Below are positions 17,432 to 28,586 of a stretch of 64,000 nt of DNA, one piece after another (the first letter of the stretch is position 1; every line of letters starts with the position of its first letter). Source of the stretch: Pseudolysinimonas kribbensis (GTDB taxonomy: Bacteria; Actinomycetota; Actinomycetes; Actinomycetales; Microbacteriaceae). The stretch lies in NCBI RefSeq assembly GCF_030161895.1, contig NZ_BSVB01000001.1, forward strand, positions 1,302,001-1,366,000. The letters run 5' to 3'. The position numbers were made by a program, and so were the translations under genes. The notes under the pieces were generated by a model. It was not told the DNA's origin. It searched no databases and saw only the letters and a list, made by a program, of their open reading frames with translations.

Positions 17432-17683
17432 TCGCTGGAGCCTATGGGCCGCCGGCCGACCCCGCAAATCGCCGACAGAACTCGAGGAGTTGAGTCTCGA
17501 ACGCCCCGGCGTGACTGTGGCTCGCGCTCGCGTGCGTACAGATCTACCGCTGGTCGCCGCACCCCCTGCGCAGCCAGCGCGCCTAGGCAGCTCGCTCCCG
17601 ACGCGCACCAATCAATCGCCACGACCCTGCGGGTCGGGAACCGCGTCGTTCGTCGACGTGGTCCCGGAACCCTCTAACTGAAA
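17432..17683. other. Intergenic stretch, no gene seen
   Basis: Open frames here are short and not protein-like. Apart from the iron box and the arm-like repeats that bound it, I see nothing. Confidence 0.5.
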
Positions 17684-17702
17684 GTGCGGGGCAAAGTGCG
17701 GG
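17684..17702 (+). repeat. Paired GTGCGGG(G) direct repeats (integrase arm-like, right)
   Basis: GTGCGGGG at 17684-17691 and GTGCGGG at 17696-17702 mirror the pair at 158-176. They lie about 60 bp inside the right tRNA fragment. Confidence 0.5.
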
Positions 17703-17761
17703 ATTTTCATGCGCGAGGCTAACAAAACACCGGTATAAAACTGCCCTGATCAGGACTTTTT

Positions 17762-17814
17762 GTAGCGAGGGCGGGACTCGAACCCGCGACACCACGATTA
17801 TGAGCCGTGTGCTC
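17762..17814 (-). repeat. Right att-like repeat: 3' portion of tRNA-Met (CAT)
   Basis: The first 39 bases equal 17-55. The tRNA match continues on the minus strand through anticodon stem-loop CACGG-CTCATAA-TCGTG, giving anticodon CAT, and the 3' strand of the D-stem (GAGC). Beyond 17814 no D-loop or 5' acceptor strand (AGCGAGG) is found. This is therefore also an incomplete elongator tRNA-Met, not a working gene. Confidence 0.7.
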
Positions 17815-18178
17815 GAACCGCAGCCCGATCAGGACGTTGACCGAGCCGAAAACCTCGACGATAGCGGTGACTGCAACTTCACCTGAATGACCAGCATGAC
17901 AGGGCGACGTGGGCAAAATGTGGGCACGATCTCGCGTCACGCCGGGACGTCGCCGGTCGATCGCCAGCCGAACGAGCGGAGCGCGGAAGCCCGACTCGCG
18001 GTCCATTTGGGCCGTGGCCCCATGCACCGGTGCAGAGCGCGTCACGAAACCCGCGGGACGCGGAGGATATTGAACGCGACGTCGCTGGCCAACTGCGCAG
18101 AATGCGGCCGCCGTAGCGTTCGCACGCGCCATGGCCCGGCTGATCGATTGTGCCGAAGAAGATCCGGCGCTTCAGACT
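17815..18178. other. Intergenic stretch with a third arm-like repeat pair
   Basis: It holds GTGGGCA at 17909-17915 and 17920-17926 (11-bp spacing), similar in style to the GTGCGGGG pairs but outside the island. Nothing else coding is visible. An open frame on the minus strand here includes the translated tRNA fragment and is spurious. Confidence 0.4.
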
Positions 18179-19848
18179 TCAGCGAGTCCGGGTCGCTCGA
18201 AGATCCTCGAGGAACCGCAGATAGGCGACCATGCCCGGATCGCGCAGCCCGACACTCCGCTCCTGCAGCCACGCGGCCCGGCCCCGCTTCGAGGTGCGTT
18301 CCGCGCCGTCGTCAACTGCGCGCCGCACGGCGTCGATGACCGCGTCCAGATCGGTGCCCGCGCCTGCGCCGGCGAGGAGCGCGTCGACGACGGTCTTGTC
18401 GCCCGCTTCCGCGCCGCCCCGCGCGCGGATCCGATCCGCGACGGACGAGGCCAGGGCAGAGGCTACGAGCGGATCGAGCGGATCGCCCGACAGGTCGGCG
18501 GCTGCGCCCACGACGGCACCGCCGACAAGGGCGGCAAACGTGGACGGGTTGGCGGATGCGAACGCGGCACCGGCACGGCGCAGCAGCTCGGCGGGCTCAA
18601 GTGACGGATCGCGCCGCATGGCGTCACCGGCCGCGCGCGAGCCCTCGGCCACGGTGATGCCGAGGTCGCCGTCGCCGAGAGCGGCGTCGAGCTCGCGGAG
18701 TTCTTCCGCGTGCTCGGGAAGCACGGCGAGCACGGCGAGCACGCGCTCGGCGAAGGCCGTCGGAACGGCATCGGGATGGTCACCGATCGCGGCGGTCGCC
18801 GATGCCGCGACCGGCCCGGCGGCGGGCTCGACGTCGAGCACGTCGACGGCGCCGTGTCGGAAGAAGGGCGACGCAGCCGGAGCGTCGAGCAGCTCCGTGA
18901 GCTCGTCGTCGAGGAGCAGCACCGAGATCGACGCTCCGGCGGCCTCGAGGCTAGTCACGTAGTTGCCGACGAGGGTGCGTGGATCGACAGGTCGCGCTCG
19001 GCGATCAGCCGGGCGGCACGACGGTAGAGGATGTAGAGCTCTTCGAGCGGGGTCGCGCCGAGGCCGTTCACCAGCACCGACACGGTGCTGCCGGCCGGCG
19101 CGTCGAGGTCATCGAGAACGGCGCCGACCAGCCGGTCGGCGATCTGATCGGCGGTCTCGAGCCGGCCCCGGTGCACACCCGGCTCGCCGTGGATGCCGAT
19201 GCCCACCTCCATCTCGCCCTCGTCGAGATGGAAGGTCGGCTCACCCGCCGCCGGCAGGATCGTCGGCGACAGCCCGACTCCCATCGTGCGGGTACGCTCC
19301 CCGACGCGCCGGGCGATCGACGCCACACCGGCGAGGTCGTCGCCGCGTTCTGCGGCGGCTCCGGCGATCTTGAACGCGTAGATCATGCCCGCGACTCCTC
19401 GACGCGTGGCTCGGCTCGCAGCCGGCGCGCTCGCCACGTCGTCGGCGGCGAGCGCCGTCTCGGTGGTGATGCCCTCCGCCGCGACGAGGTCGGCGGCGAT
19501 GTCGAAGTTGTAGATGTCGCCGCCGTAGTTGCCGTAGAGGTAGAGCACGCCGGCGCCGCCGTCGACGGCGCGCGTCGCGTCGGCGATCTGCTCGGCCGAC
19601 GGCGACGAGAAGGTGTTGCCGACCGCCACCCCGTCGCAGAGGCCGAGGCCCACGTAGCCGAGGAACACGGGAAGGTGACCCGAACCGCCGCCCGTGACGA
19701 TGCCGACCTTGCCGCTGCGGCCGGCATCCGCCCGCACGAGGGCTCGCCCGCCCGCGACGGCGCGTCGGAGGGCGCCGGGGTGGGCGGCGATGATGCCCTC
19801 GATGGTCTCGTCGGTGAAGGCGTCCGGGTCGTTGATGATCTTGCGCAT
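18179..19848 (-). CDS. Fused DhaK-DhaL kinase (one frameshift)
   Basis: This is an ATP-dependent dihydroxyacetone-type kinase in one chain. The DhaK domain (about 1-300) has GIVTGGGSGHLPVF and the substrate-binding His motif VGIGIHGEPG. After a linker, the DhaL nucleotide domain has ELDAALGDGDLGITV, AGAAFASANPSTFAALVGGAV and AGDKTVVDALL. The frame breaks near 18972, where one base is missing in the stretch coding SIHRTLVGNYVTSLEA. With it restored the protein is 556 aa. The gene ends the operon with the GH5-like, MtnK-like and GntR genes. The substrate may be dihydroxyacetone or a related ketose such as erythrulose. Confidence 0.85.
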
Positions 19849-19854
19849 GGCGGT

Positions 19855-21797
19855 CTACTTCTCGTAATGCACGACGGCGACGTCGTACGGCTTCAGATGC
19901 AGGGTCGCGACGTCGGCACCGTCGAGGTCGCGGAGGGTGCCCGATTCGAGGCGCGGCTGGATGTCGAGGGGCTCGGGCGACTGGCTGACGAACCACGCGT
20001 AGCGCGATCCGTCGTCGTGCACCATCTCGGCGCACATGACGCGCGGGTCGTCGACGCGGATCGGCCGCGGCACGGCGGCGAGGTCGGCCAGTCCGTCGTA
20101 GACGCGCCAGGTCGGCTCGGGGTTGGCCTCCGGCAGCACGGCGGCGAAGTACTCGAGCGGCACGGTGGCGAGCACCATCCACCCGGATCCGACGCGGCGG
20201 CGCAGCAGGATCGGGCGACCGCGACCGTCGACGGCGACGACCTCGGCATCCGTCGGCTCGACGGGAAGGTAGGTGCGCGACAGCGGTGACCCCGCCGGCC
20301 GGATGACGACGACCTCGCCCGCCGGGATGCCGCCGAATTCCTGCACGAACTCGACCTGCAGCTCGTCGTCGTCGAGCAGGTCGACGATGCCGTACCTGGT
20401 GCGCTTCTCGACGCCGAACATGCCGTCGACGTCGGGCCACCAGAGGCCGCGCTGCGATCCGTTGTCGCCGACGAAGTAGGAGGCGAACACGACGGCGCCG
20501 CGGCGGGCCTGCTCGACCAGGAAGGTCCAGGTCGTGGCGAGCAACTGCTTGCTGGACGGCACGATGTAGAGCGCAAGGTCGTCGGGCAGGCCGTCGGCTT
20601 CGCGGGCGACGCCGACCGGGATGTCGGCCTCCTTCGCGGCGATGTACGCCTGCCGCGTCGTGGTCAGCACGAAGCCGGCGTCGACGCTGTCGAGGAACGG
20701 GTACTTCGCCTCGAGGAACGACGACACCACGATCGCGGCGTTGGCGTCGGGTCGCTCTAGCCCCGGCATGTCGATGCGCTCGGCCAGCTCCGCGAAGGCG
20801 CGCATCTCGAGCGCCTGCGGCTTCGGGGTGCCGTGCGCGTCGGTGATGCCGAAGTGCATCTCGAACGGATGATGCGAGTACGGCGCTCGGTCGGCCAGGT
20901 GGTCGTAGTCGGTGTTGTTCCAGGCCAGCCAGCCCGTGGCCCCCGCGAGCAGCGAGTTGTGCAGCACCTGGCGGTAGTAGGAGGCGGCGTTGTCGGGGCT
21001 GACGTAGTCGCTGGTTAGCCCGAACTCCTCGACGACGACCGGCAGCTCGCCGATGTCGAGCAGTTCGCAGATGTAGGCGGCGGCGAGGTTCTGCCGCACG
21101 CTGTCGGTTTCCATGCGGTACACGTGCGGCCCGTGGAAGTCGATGAGCGGAGCGAGCTCACGCACCCGGAACCCGTTGTCGCTGCCGCTGACCTCGACGC
21201 CCCAGACGCCGTCGCCGATCGACACCGGCTGGTGCGCGCCGCCGGCACGGAGCGCGTCGATGAGGATCTGCGCCCAGGCGGTGATGACCTCGGCGTCGTT
21301 GCGGCCGTGGCCGCCCGACTTCTGGTCGCCGTAGATCGGCACCTCGTTGCTGAGCAGCCATGCCGCGACCGCGGGATGGTCGGCGAAGCGCGCCCCAGTT
21401 CGCGGATGTACCAGGCCTGGCGTCCGACGAAGCGGATGTCGCTGTAGAGGTCGCGGCCGTCGCGCCACGCGGGATCCCAGTTCTCGCCCGACATGTGCCC
21501 GACCAGGAAGGTGGGGATCGTGGTCATGCCGTGCTTCGTGTGACGGTCGAGGAAGTCGCGGTAGTGCTCGACCTTCTGCTCGTCGAGGGCTACGGCCGTG
21601 GGCATGAAGTCGGGCCAGTAGAAGAAGCTGCGGGTGAGGCTGATGCCGAGGTCGCGCATCTGGGCGAGTTCGGCGTCGATCACCTCCCCGTCGTATTCGT
21701 CCCACATGCGCGGGCCGCCCGCCCGGGACCAGAAGTTGACGCCGATCCAGTTCACGGGTCGGCCGTCGAGGTGGAGCTTGCGTGACGGGCGGTGCAT
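19855..21797 (-). CDS. GH5-like glycoside hydrolase (one frameshift)
   Basis: This is a 647-residue TIM-barrel glycosidase without a signal peptide. The barrel begins NWIGVNFWSRAGGPRMWDEY. The acid/base Glu lies in WLLSNEVPIYG and the nucleophile Glu in VVVEEFGLTSDY, a pattern of GH5 and related clan-A enzymes including beta-mannanases. A long C-terminal region (about 330-647) of beta-rich sequence follows. The frame shifts near 21393, where CTGGGG needs one more G. It is probably a cytoplasmic hydrolase of imported oligosaccharides or glycosides. The six-base gap to DhaKL suggests co-transcription. Confidence 0.8.
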
Positions 21798-21837
21798 GGG
21801 CGTCCTTTCGGGGCGGCGGCCGCGTAGCGGCGGCGGG

Positions 21838-22977
21838 TCAGATCAGGTGGTCGTTGCGGGTGGCCCGAGCCCAGAGCTCGGCGAAGGTCGTGCACGTCGG
21901 CCCGAGCACGAGCGACCGACCGCCGTCGACGGACTGCAGCTGCGCGGCGAGACGGGGGCCTCCGGCAGCGAGTCGATGTCGCGCACGTGGGCGAGGCCGA
22001 CGGTGCGGCGGATCATCTCGAGGCCCGCGAAGCGGGCGGCATCGGCGATGACTCCCGCGATGAACGGGTGGAACCAGGGCTCGCCGGGGCGCCAGATCCG
22101 GGCGCTCTCGTCGACGAATGCGTTCCAGAACTCGGCGGCGTAGCCGGCGACCACGCGGGCGTACCGCTCATTGCCGTTGCTCGCGTGAGCGATCGACGAG
22201 AGGGCGAGATTGCCGATGAGCAGCCCGATGTCGAAGCCCATCGGCCCGAAGAACGCGAACTCGAGGTCGATGATGCGGGCGCCGTCGGCGCCGACCAGCA
22301 CCGAGCCGCTGTGCAGGTCACCGTGGATGAGGGCCTCGTTGCGGGTGCGGAACACGTAGCGCAGCTGCGCGGCCGCCGCGCGCAGGGCCGAGTCGGATGC
22401 CAGCGCGGCCACCGTGGGCGCGAGCGCGTCCTCGACGCGGTTCGATTCGGCGGCCGTGAACGGGGCGGTGAACACCAGGGTTTCGGTGAGCAGGCAGAGG
22501 TCGGAGTATCCGAAGGTGCGTCGCATGGCGGTCCGCCGCTGGCCCGTCGCCAGGTGGCCGGTGCCGAGCAGCACCGCCGCGGAGTAGCGGCCCACCTGGG
22601 CCGCGATACCGGGGTCTCGCGCCCGGCGATGAGCAGGTCGCGCCAGTTCTCGTGGGCGTGCAGGTCTTCGAGCACGAGCGCCGACAGGTCGTCGTCGAAG
22701 TGGATCACGTCGGGCAGCAGGTCGGGCACCATCTCGCCGTGCGCTTCGAGCGCCGAGCGCTCGATCCAGGCGCGACGTCGGGTGAGCGGCCAGTCGGCGC
22801 CCGCGACCTTCAGGTACGGCAGGGCCTGCTTGACGACCACCGAGCCGCGTTTGCCCCCACCCGGAAGACCCGGTTGAGATTGCCGTCGCCGACCTCCGAT
22901 GAGCTCAGTGCGCCGCCGACGAAGTCGTCGGCGAAGCGCGCCGCACCGGCCAGGTCGAACTCGTAGTAGTCCATCAT
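21838..22977 (-). CDS. MtnK-like sugar kinase (three frameshifts)
   Basis: The sequence is strikingly like 5-methylthioribose kinase: GDGNLNRVFRV, VKQALPYLKVAGADWPLT, ALVLEDLHAH, LIHGDLHSGSVLVG (catalytic Asp), LEFAFFGPMGFDIG and MIRRTVGLAHVRDIDSL. Three single-base losses near 22859, 22612 and 21958, all in G or C runs, restore a 380-residue protein. The start ATG at 22977 overlaps the GntR stop (ATGA). In a glycoside operon the true substrate may be another pentose or sugar. Methylthioribose salvage genes are not nearby. Confidence 0.75.
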
Positions 22978-23726
22978 CGGGTGGTGCGCAGCACGTTGAA
23001 GGCGAAGCGGCCCTCGACGAAGTAACTGCGGGTGTGCATGAACGGACGGCCCTCGAGGTCGAACTGGAGCTGATCGAGCAGTACGAAGAGGTCGGGGGCG
23101 TCGTCGCCGTCGGCATCCCACGCGATGTCCTTCGAAACGACGGCGTGCACCTGGGCGGTGCCCCAGTCGGGTGTCGGCCCGCCGATCTCGGCCAGCTTGC
23201 CGAACACGGAGCCGGTGAGGTCGTCGGGGCTGAAGTCGGCGGGGAAGGCCCAGCGCGGCAGGATGTCGAACGAGTAGGCGACGACGATGCCGTTGGCGAG
23301 GATGCGCCGCCGGATGTCGAGCACTTCGGCGCCGGCATCCAGTCGGAGCCGCTGCGCCTCCTCCTCGGTCGCGGGGCGGATCACGCGGTGGTGGTACTCC
23401 ATGCCGGGGGTGAGCCCCATCTCGGCGATGGTCGAGGTGATCGACTTGAGCTCCTGCATGCCGGTGCGGATCAGGGCGGTCTCCGACACGAAGCTGCCGA
23501 CGCCCTGCCGGATCACGATCAATCCGTCGCCGCCGAGGGACCGCAGGGCCTGCCGGACGGTCGCGCGCGAGACGCCGTAATGGGCGCACAGCTCGCTCTC
23601 AGTGGGGAGCTTGTCGCCGGCGCCCCATTCACCGTCGTCCAGCCGCTGCCGCAGGTCGTTGGCGAGTCGGGTGGGCAGGTCGAGACCGCTGGTCAGGCGA
23701 CCCGAGGGCGTGACGGGCGTGCTCAT
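22974..23726 (-). CDS. GntR/HutC-family regulator (UTRA domain)
   Basis: This is a 250-residue repressor. The N-terminal winged helix has LPTRLANDLRQRL, GDKLPTESELCAHYGVSRAT and VRQALRSLGGDGLIVIRQG. The C-terminal UTRA ligand domain includes YSFDILPRW and the closing FMHTRSYFVEGRFAFNV. UTRA regulators sense sugars, sugar phosphates or organic acids. It is the first gene of the leftward operon and divergent from the oligosaccharide-type importer. It probably controls both through the intergenic region, which holds a palindromic site at 23795-23805. Confidence 0.9.
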   Translation of the reverse strand: MSTPVTPSGRLTSGLDLPTRLANDLRQRLDDGEWGAGDKLPTESELCAHYGVSRATVRQALRSLGGDGLIVIRQGVGSFVSETALIRTGMQELKSITSTIAEMGLTPGMEYHHRVIRPATEEEAQRLRLDAGAEVLDIRRRILANGIVVAYSFDILPRWAFPADFSPDDLTGSVFGKLAEIGGPTPDWGTAQVHAVVSKDIAWDADGDDAPDLFVLLDQLQFDLEGRPFMHTRSYFVEGRFAFNVLRTTR

Positions 23727-23780
23727 TCTCGGCGAGCTCCTTCCTTCGAGCAGTGCCAGGATGGCATGACCCAGTCCACA

Positions 23781-23809
23781 TTGACAGATATCAGTTGTCT
23801 GACGACTAT
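23781..23809 (+). promoter_or_regulatory. Promoter with internal TTGTCTGAC operator
   Basis: A perfect -35 (TTGACA, 23781-23786) is followed 17 bp later by a weak -10 (GACTAT, 23804-23809). TTGTCTGACGA at 23795-23805 fills the spacer and resembles the sites at 41213 and 44742. A bound regulator would block transcription of the importer operon. Confidence 0.45.
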
Positions 23810-23898
23810 TGTCTCACAGCACGCAGGCTTTTGTGTCTGCGCGGCGGGCTCCCGTCCGTCGCGATCCAACGAAGGATCGATCAGAAAGGGCATCAACA

Positions 23899-25555
23899 GT
23901 GCGAAACAGACTGTGGCGCGTTTCCTCGCCGCCGCTGCCACGCTTGCCGCGGGCATCCTGCTCGCCGGCTGCACCGGCGGCACCAACACGGGCGGCTCCG
24001 GAGCCGACCGCACCGTCACCGCCGAGACCGGCCAGGCCGGCCAGTTCGTCGACAACTTCAACCCGTTCTCCCCAACGCGCAGCGCCCGACGCTCGGCATG
24101 ATCTACGAGCCGCTGTTCTTCTTCAACATCGCCAAGGCCGGCACCCCGCAGCCGTGGCTCGCCAAGTCGTACGCATGGTCGAATGGCGGCAAGACCATCA
24201 CCTTCACGATGCGCACCAACGCGAAGTGGACCGATGGCCAGGCCGTCACGGCGGCCGACGTGGCCTACACGTTCAATCTGCTGAAGTCGAACCCGGCGCT
24301 GAACTCGGCCGGTCTTCCGATCGACAGCGCCTCCGCCCCGAACGCGACCACCGCTGTCGTGAACTTCACGCAGTCGTCGTACGCGGCGGTCGACTACATC
24401 GCCGGCAGCACCTACATCCTGCCGCAGCACGTGTGGTCGAAGATCAGCAACCCCACCACCACCCTGAACCCGAAGCCCGTCGGCTCCGGCGCCTACACGG
24501 TGCAGTCGGTGACGGGCCAGGCGCTCACCCTCAAGGCCAACCCGAACTACTACATGGCCGGGCTGCCCAAGGTGAAGAGCTACCGCTTCCTGTACTTCAA
24601 CGGCAACCAGGCGGCGAACCTCGCGATCGAGAACGGGCAGGTCGACTGGGCGAACACCTACATCCCCAACATCGACACCGTCTACAAGAAGAAGAACCCC
24701 AAGTTCGCGGTCTCGAACACCCCGGTCGCGATCACGTCGCTGGTGCCCAACTTCCAGGACCCGGTCGTCTCGCAGCTGCCCGTCCGCCAGGCGATCAGCT
24801 ATGCACTCGATCGCGACACCATCAGCAAGACGGTCTACAACGGCTACGCCAACCCGATCTCGACGTCCGGGCTCATCAGCCCGAACTTCGACAACGTCGC
24901 CGACCCGACGCTGAAGGACTCGAAGTTCGAGTTCAGCGTCTCGAAGGCGAAGAGCACGCTCGAGTCGGCCGGCTACACGATGGGCTCCGACGGGTTCTTC
25001 GCGAAGGACGGCAAGGAGCTGACCTTGACGGTACAGGTGCCGTCGGGTTACACCGACTACGTGCAGGCGCTCCAGATCATGGTGCAGCAGCTCAAGTCGG
25101 CGGGCATCAACCTCGTCGTGCAGGGTGAGTCGGTCAACGCGTGGACCTCGGCGTTCTACAACGGCCAGTTCCAGCTGCTCATGACCTACCAGGGCTTCAC
25201 CTCGAGCCCGTACGTGTACTACAAGACGCTGATCGGCAGCGACGGACTGCCGCCGATCGGCCAGGAGGACACCGCGGGCAACCAGGGTCGCTACACCAAC
25301 CCGGAGGTCGACACGCTCCTCCAGCAGATCGCCTCCACCCCGGACGTGAGTGCGCAGAAGCCGTCGTTTGTGCAGATCCAGCAGATCTTCGCGCGCGACC
25401 TGCCCGTCATCCCGCTGTTCCAGCAGCAGAATGAGGGCACCTTCAACGGCAACCACATCACCGGGTTCCCGACGCCTGACAACCCGTACGCCTCGTCCGG
25501 CCAGCAGCAGCCGAACGTCGGCTGGGTGGCGATGCACCTCACGCCCGTCAAGTAA
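23899..25555 (+). CDS. Family-5 ABC solute-binding lipoprotein (two frameshifts)
   Basis: This DppA/OppA-type binding protein of about 552 aa is tethered outside the membrane. AAAGGG eight bases before the GTG at 23899 and the peptide VRNRLWR support that start. The lipobox (GILLAGC) is read after a one-base loss near 23920, and a second loss near 24075 (CCCC run) leads into NAQRPTLGMIYEPLFFF. Family features include the TLKDSKFEFSVSKAKSTLE region and a C-terminal PVIPLFQQQ. With glycosidase and kinase genes opposite, an oligosaccharide or glycoside rather than a peptide is the likelier ligand. Confidence 0.85.
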
Positions 25556-25601
25556 CCGCACCACCTCTGCCCGGCGCGCGCCGGGGAAGGAACGAACGAC
25601 G

Positions 25602-26584
25602 ATGAAGTACTTCGCCCGCAAGGTCGGCTTCTATCTGCTGGCCCTGTGGGGGCACTGACCCTCAACTTCTTCCTTCCCCGGCTCGTGCCCGGCGACCCGG
25701 TGAGCATCCTCATCGCGCGCATGTCGCAGAACGGCGCACCCCCGCCGGGCGAGCGCGCCGCCCTCACCAAGCTGCTCGGGCTCGGCCACGGCAACCTCTT
25801 CGTGCAGTACGGGCAGTACCTCGACCAGCTCGCCCACGGCAACCTCGGCATCTCGGTCACCAACTTCCCGGAGCCCGTGACCCAGGTCATCGCGAGCGGA
25901 CTGCCGTGGACGCTGACCCTCGTCGGCGTCTCGACGGTGCTGTCGTTCGTGATCGGCACCGGCCTCGGGGCCCTCGCCGGATGGCGCAGCAACCGGTTCC
26001 TCACCGCCCTCGCCCCGGCCACCACCTTCCTCACCGCGGTGCCCTACTTCTGGCTCGCGCTGCTGTTCCTCTACCTCTTCGGGGTGATCTGGCAGGTCGC
26101 GCCCCTCAACGGCGGCTATGACTCGTCGCTGATCCCCGCCTTCGACGGCCCGTTCATCCTGTCGGCGATCTCGCACTCGATCATCCCGGCGCTCACGATC
26201 GTGCTCGCCCAGCTGGGCGGATGGATGCTGAGCATGCGCAACATGACGCTGCTGACGCGCTCGGAGGACTACGTGATCGCGGCCTCCGCCAAGGGCCTCA
26301 CGCCGCGCCGCATCCTCATGGGATACGCCGGCCGCAACGCCGTGCTGCCGAGCGTCACCGGCTTCGCGATCTCACTCGGCTTCGTCGTCAGCGGGTCGCT
26401 GATCATGGAGATCGTCTTCTCGTACCCCGGCATCGGATACCTGCTGCTGCAGGCCGTGCAGAACAGCGACTACGCGCAGATGCAGGGGATCTTCCTCGTC
26501 ATCACGCTCGCGGTGCTCGGGGCCAACTTCCTCGTGGACATCCTCTACGGGTTCGTCGATCCCCGGACGAGGCAGAGCGCATGA
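25602..26584 (+). CDS. ABC permease, DppB type (one frameshift)
   Basis: This 327-residue permease begins MKYFARKVGFYLLALWG. It resumes in another frame as ALTLNFFLPRLVPGDP after one missing G near 25650. The DppB hallmark PGDP follows the first helix. The EAA loop reads EDYVIAASAKGLTPRRIL, and the chain ends VDILYGFVDPRTR. It pairs with the DppC-like protein, whose start overlaps its stop (ATGA). Confidence 0.9.
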
Positions 26585-27519
26585 GCACCATCCCCACCAC
26601 GGCCGCCGTCGGAGCCGACAACCTCGCCGACGCCGGCGGGCGACGCGACCTGCGCCGCACTCTCCGACGTCTGACGTCGTCGCCGCAGATGGTCGTCGGC
26701 GTCATCGTGCTCGCCATCTTCGTGATCGCGGCGATCGTCGGCCCGATCGCGATCCCCAACCCCGACGCCCTCGTCGGCCCGAGCCTCGCGCCGCCGTCGC
26801 TGCAGTTCCCGCTCGGCACCACCCAATCCGGCCAGAGCGTGCTCAGCCAGGTGATCGTGTCGGCGCAGGGCACCCTGATCGTCGGTTTCGCCGCCGGGCT
26901 CATCGCGACCGTCATCGGCCTGATCGTCGGCGTCGGGGGCGCCTTCATCGGCGGGATCGCCGACGACGTGCTCAACCTCATCACGAACGTCGTGCTCGTC
27001 ATCCCGGCCCTGCCGCTCGTGATCGTGATCTCGGCGAATCTGGCGGCGAAGGGCTACACGACGTCGATCATCGTGATTGCGGTGACGAGCTGGGCCGGCG
27101 GCGCGCGCGTGCTGCGCGGGCTGACCCTCTCGATGCGCTCCCGGGACTACGTCGCCGCGGCGCGGGTCTCCGGCGAGCGCACCTGGCGCATCGTCGTGGT
27201 CGAGGTGCTGCCGAATCTGCTCGCCTTCATCCTGTCGAGCTTCATCTTCAGCGTCGTCTTCGCGATCCTGACGCAGGCGGGCCTGGCCTTCATCGGGCTC
27301 GACAGCCCCAGCGATCAGACGTGGGGCAACATGCTCTACTTCGCCCAGAACTCCGAAGCGCTGTCGTCGGGCGCCTGGTGGTGGTTCGTGCCGCCGGGCC
27401 TCGCGATCGCCCTCGTCGGCACCGCCCTCACGCTCATCAACCTGGGCCTCGACTCCATCATCAACCCGAAGCTCCGGGCTGCGGTGCGCACGCGTCGCCC
27501 CCGAAAGGACGCCTCATGA
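26581..27519 (+). CDS. ABC permease, DppC type
   Basis: This is an intact 312-residue permease. It has the expected LTSSPQMVVGVIVLAIFVIA first helix, a DppC-type extracytoplasmic segment ending FPLGTTQSGQSVLSQV, and an EAA loop, SRDYVAAARVSGERTWRIV. It is coupled by ATGA overlaps to the genes on both sides. It imports the same ligand as the preceding binding protein. Confidence 0.92.
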   Translation: MSTIPTTAAVGADNLADAGGRRDLRRTLRRLTSSPQMVVGVIVLAIFVIAAIVGPIAIPNPDALVGPSLAPPSLQFPLGTTQSGQSVLSQVIVSAQGTLIVGFAAGLIATVIGLIVGVGGAFIGGIADDVLNLITNVVLVIPALPLVIVISANLAAKGYTTSIIVIAVTSWAGGARVLRGLTLSMRSRDYVAAARVSGERTWRIVVVEVLPNLLAFILSSFIFSVVFAILTQAGLAFIGLDSPSDQTWGNMLYFAQNSEALSSGAWWWFVPPGLAIALVGTALTLINLGLDSIINPKLRAAVRTRRPRKDAS

Positions 27520-28586
27520 GCACCGCCACGGCCCCCGATGCCGTCATCCGCGCGACCGGCATCTCGGTCGACTACCAGGGCGAGGCCGACACCCACGCCG
27601 TGCGCGATGTCAGCCTCGAGCTGATGCGCGGCGAGATCCTCGGCATCGCCGGCGAGAGCGGATGCGGCAAGTCGACGCTCGCCTACGCCCTGACGCGCCT
27701 GCTGCAGGCTCCGGCCGCCCTCGTCGGCGGCAGCCTGGAGTACCGGCCGGCGGACGGCCCCCGGTCGACGTGCTCGCCCTCGACCCGGCCGAGCTGCGGG
27801 CCTTCCGCTGGTCGGAGATCGCCATGGTGTTCCAGGGCGCCATGAACTCCTCAACCCGGTGACCCGGCTGCGCAAGCAGTTCGACGACATCTTCGAGGCG
27901 CATCGGCCCGACATGGACAGGGCGGCCCGGCTCGCGCGGGCGCGGGAGCTGCTCGACACCGTCGGCATCGACCCCGACCGGGTCATGTCGTATGCGCACG
28001 AACTGTCGGGCGGCATGCGACAGCGGGTTGGGATCGCGATGGCGCTCGCCCTCGACCCGCACGTCATCATCATGGACGAGCCCACCACCGCCCTCGACGT
28101 GGTCGTGCAGCGCGAGATCATCGACGAGATCAAGCGGCTGCAGGCGCAGCTGGGCCTGAGCATCGTCTTCATCACGCACGACCTGTCGCTGCTGCTGGAG
28201 CTCAGCGACCGGATCGCGATCATGTACGCGGGCGAGATCGTCGAGATCGGCACGACCGACGAGATCGGGCAGTGGCCGGCGCATCCCTACACCTCGGCCC
28301 TGCTGCACTCCTTTCCCGAGCTGGAGGCCGAGAACCCCGACCTCATGGGCATCCCGGGCTCGCCGCCCGATCTGCGCCGGCCGCCCGCCGGGTGCCCTTC
28401 GCGGCGCGCTGCCCGTACGTCTTCGACGCGTGCCGCACGATCGATCCGCCGCTCCAGACGCCGCGGCATCGTCCCGCGTCGGACGGCTGGCTGGTCGCCT
28501 GTCACCTGCACGATCCGGAGCTGGCGCCGGACGGCCCGCCGGAGGCCCTCCGCGACGGGCTCGCGCCCGCGGCGGTGGCACGATGA
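27516..28586 (+). CDS. ABC importer ATPase, DppD type (three frameshifts)
   Basis: Walker A GIAGESGCGKSTL, signature ELSGGMRQRVGIAMAL, Walker B VIIMDEPTTALDV and the H-loop THDLSLL are all present. So is the C-terminal oligopeptide-type extension, with its paired cysteines (RCPYVFDAC). The frame changes near 27763, 27850 and 28398. Each change is explained by one missing C in a C run (for example AACTCCTC for AACTCCCTC). The restored product is 357 aa. The start and stop both overlap neighbours by ATGA. Confidence 0.88.

Noticed and set aside
17719..18132. 137-residue open frame on the minus strand
   Set aside because: Its end (HTAHNRGVAGSSPALATKS) is the translation of the tRNA-Met fragment, and the rest is not protein-like.
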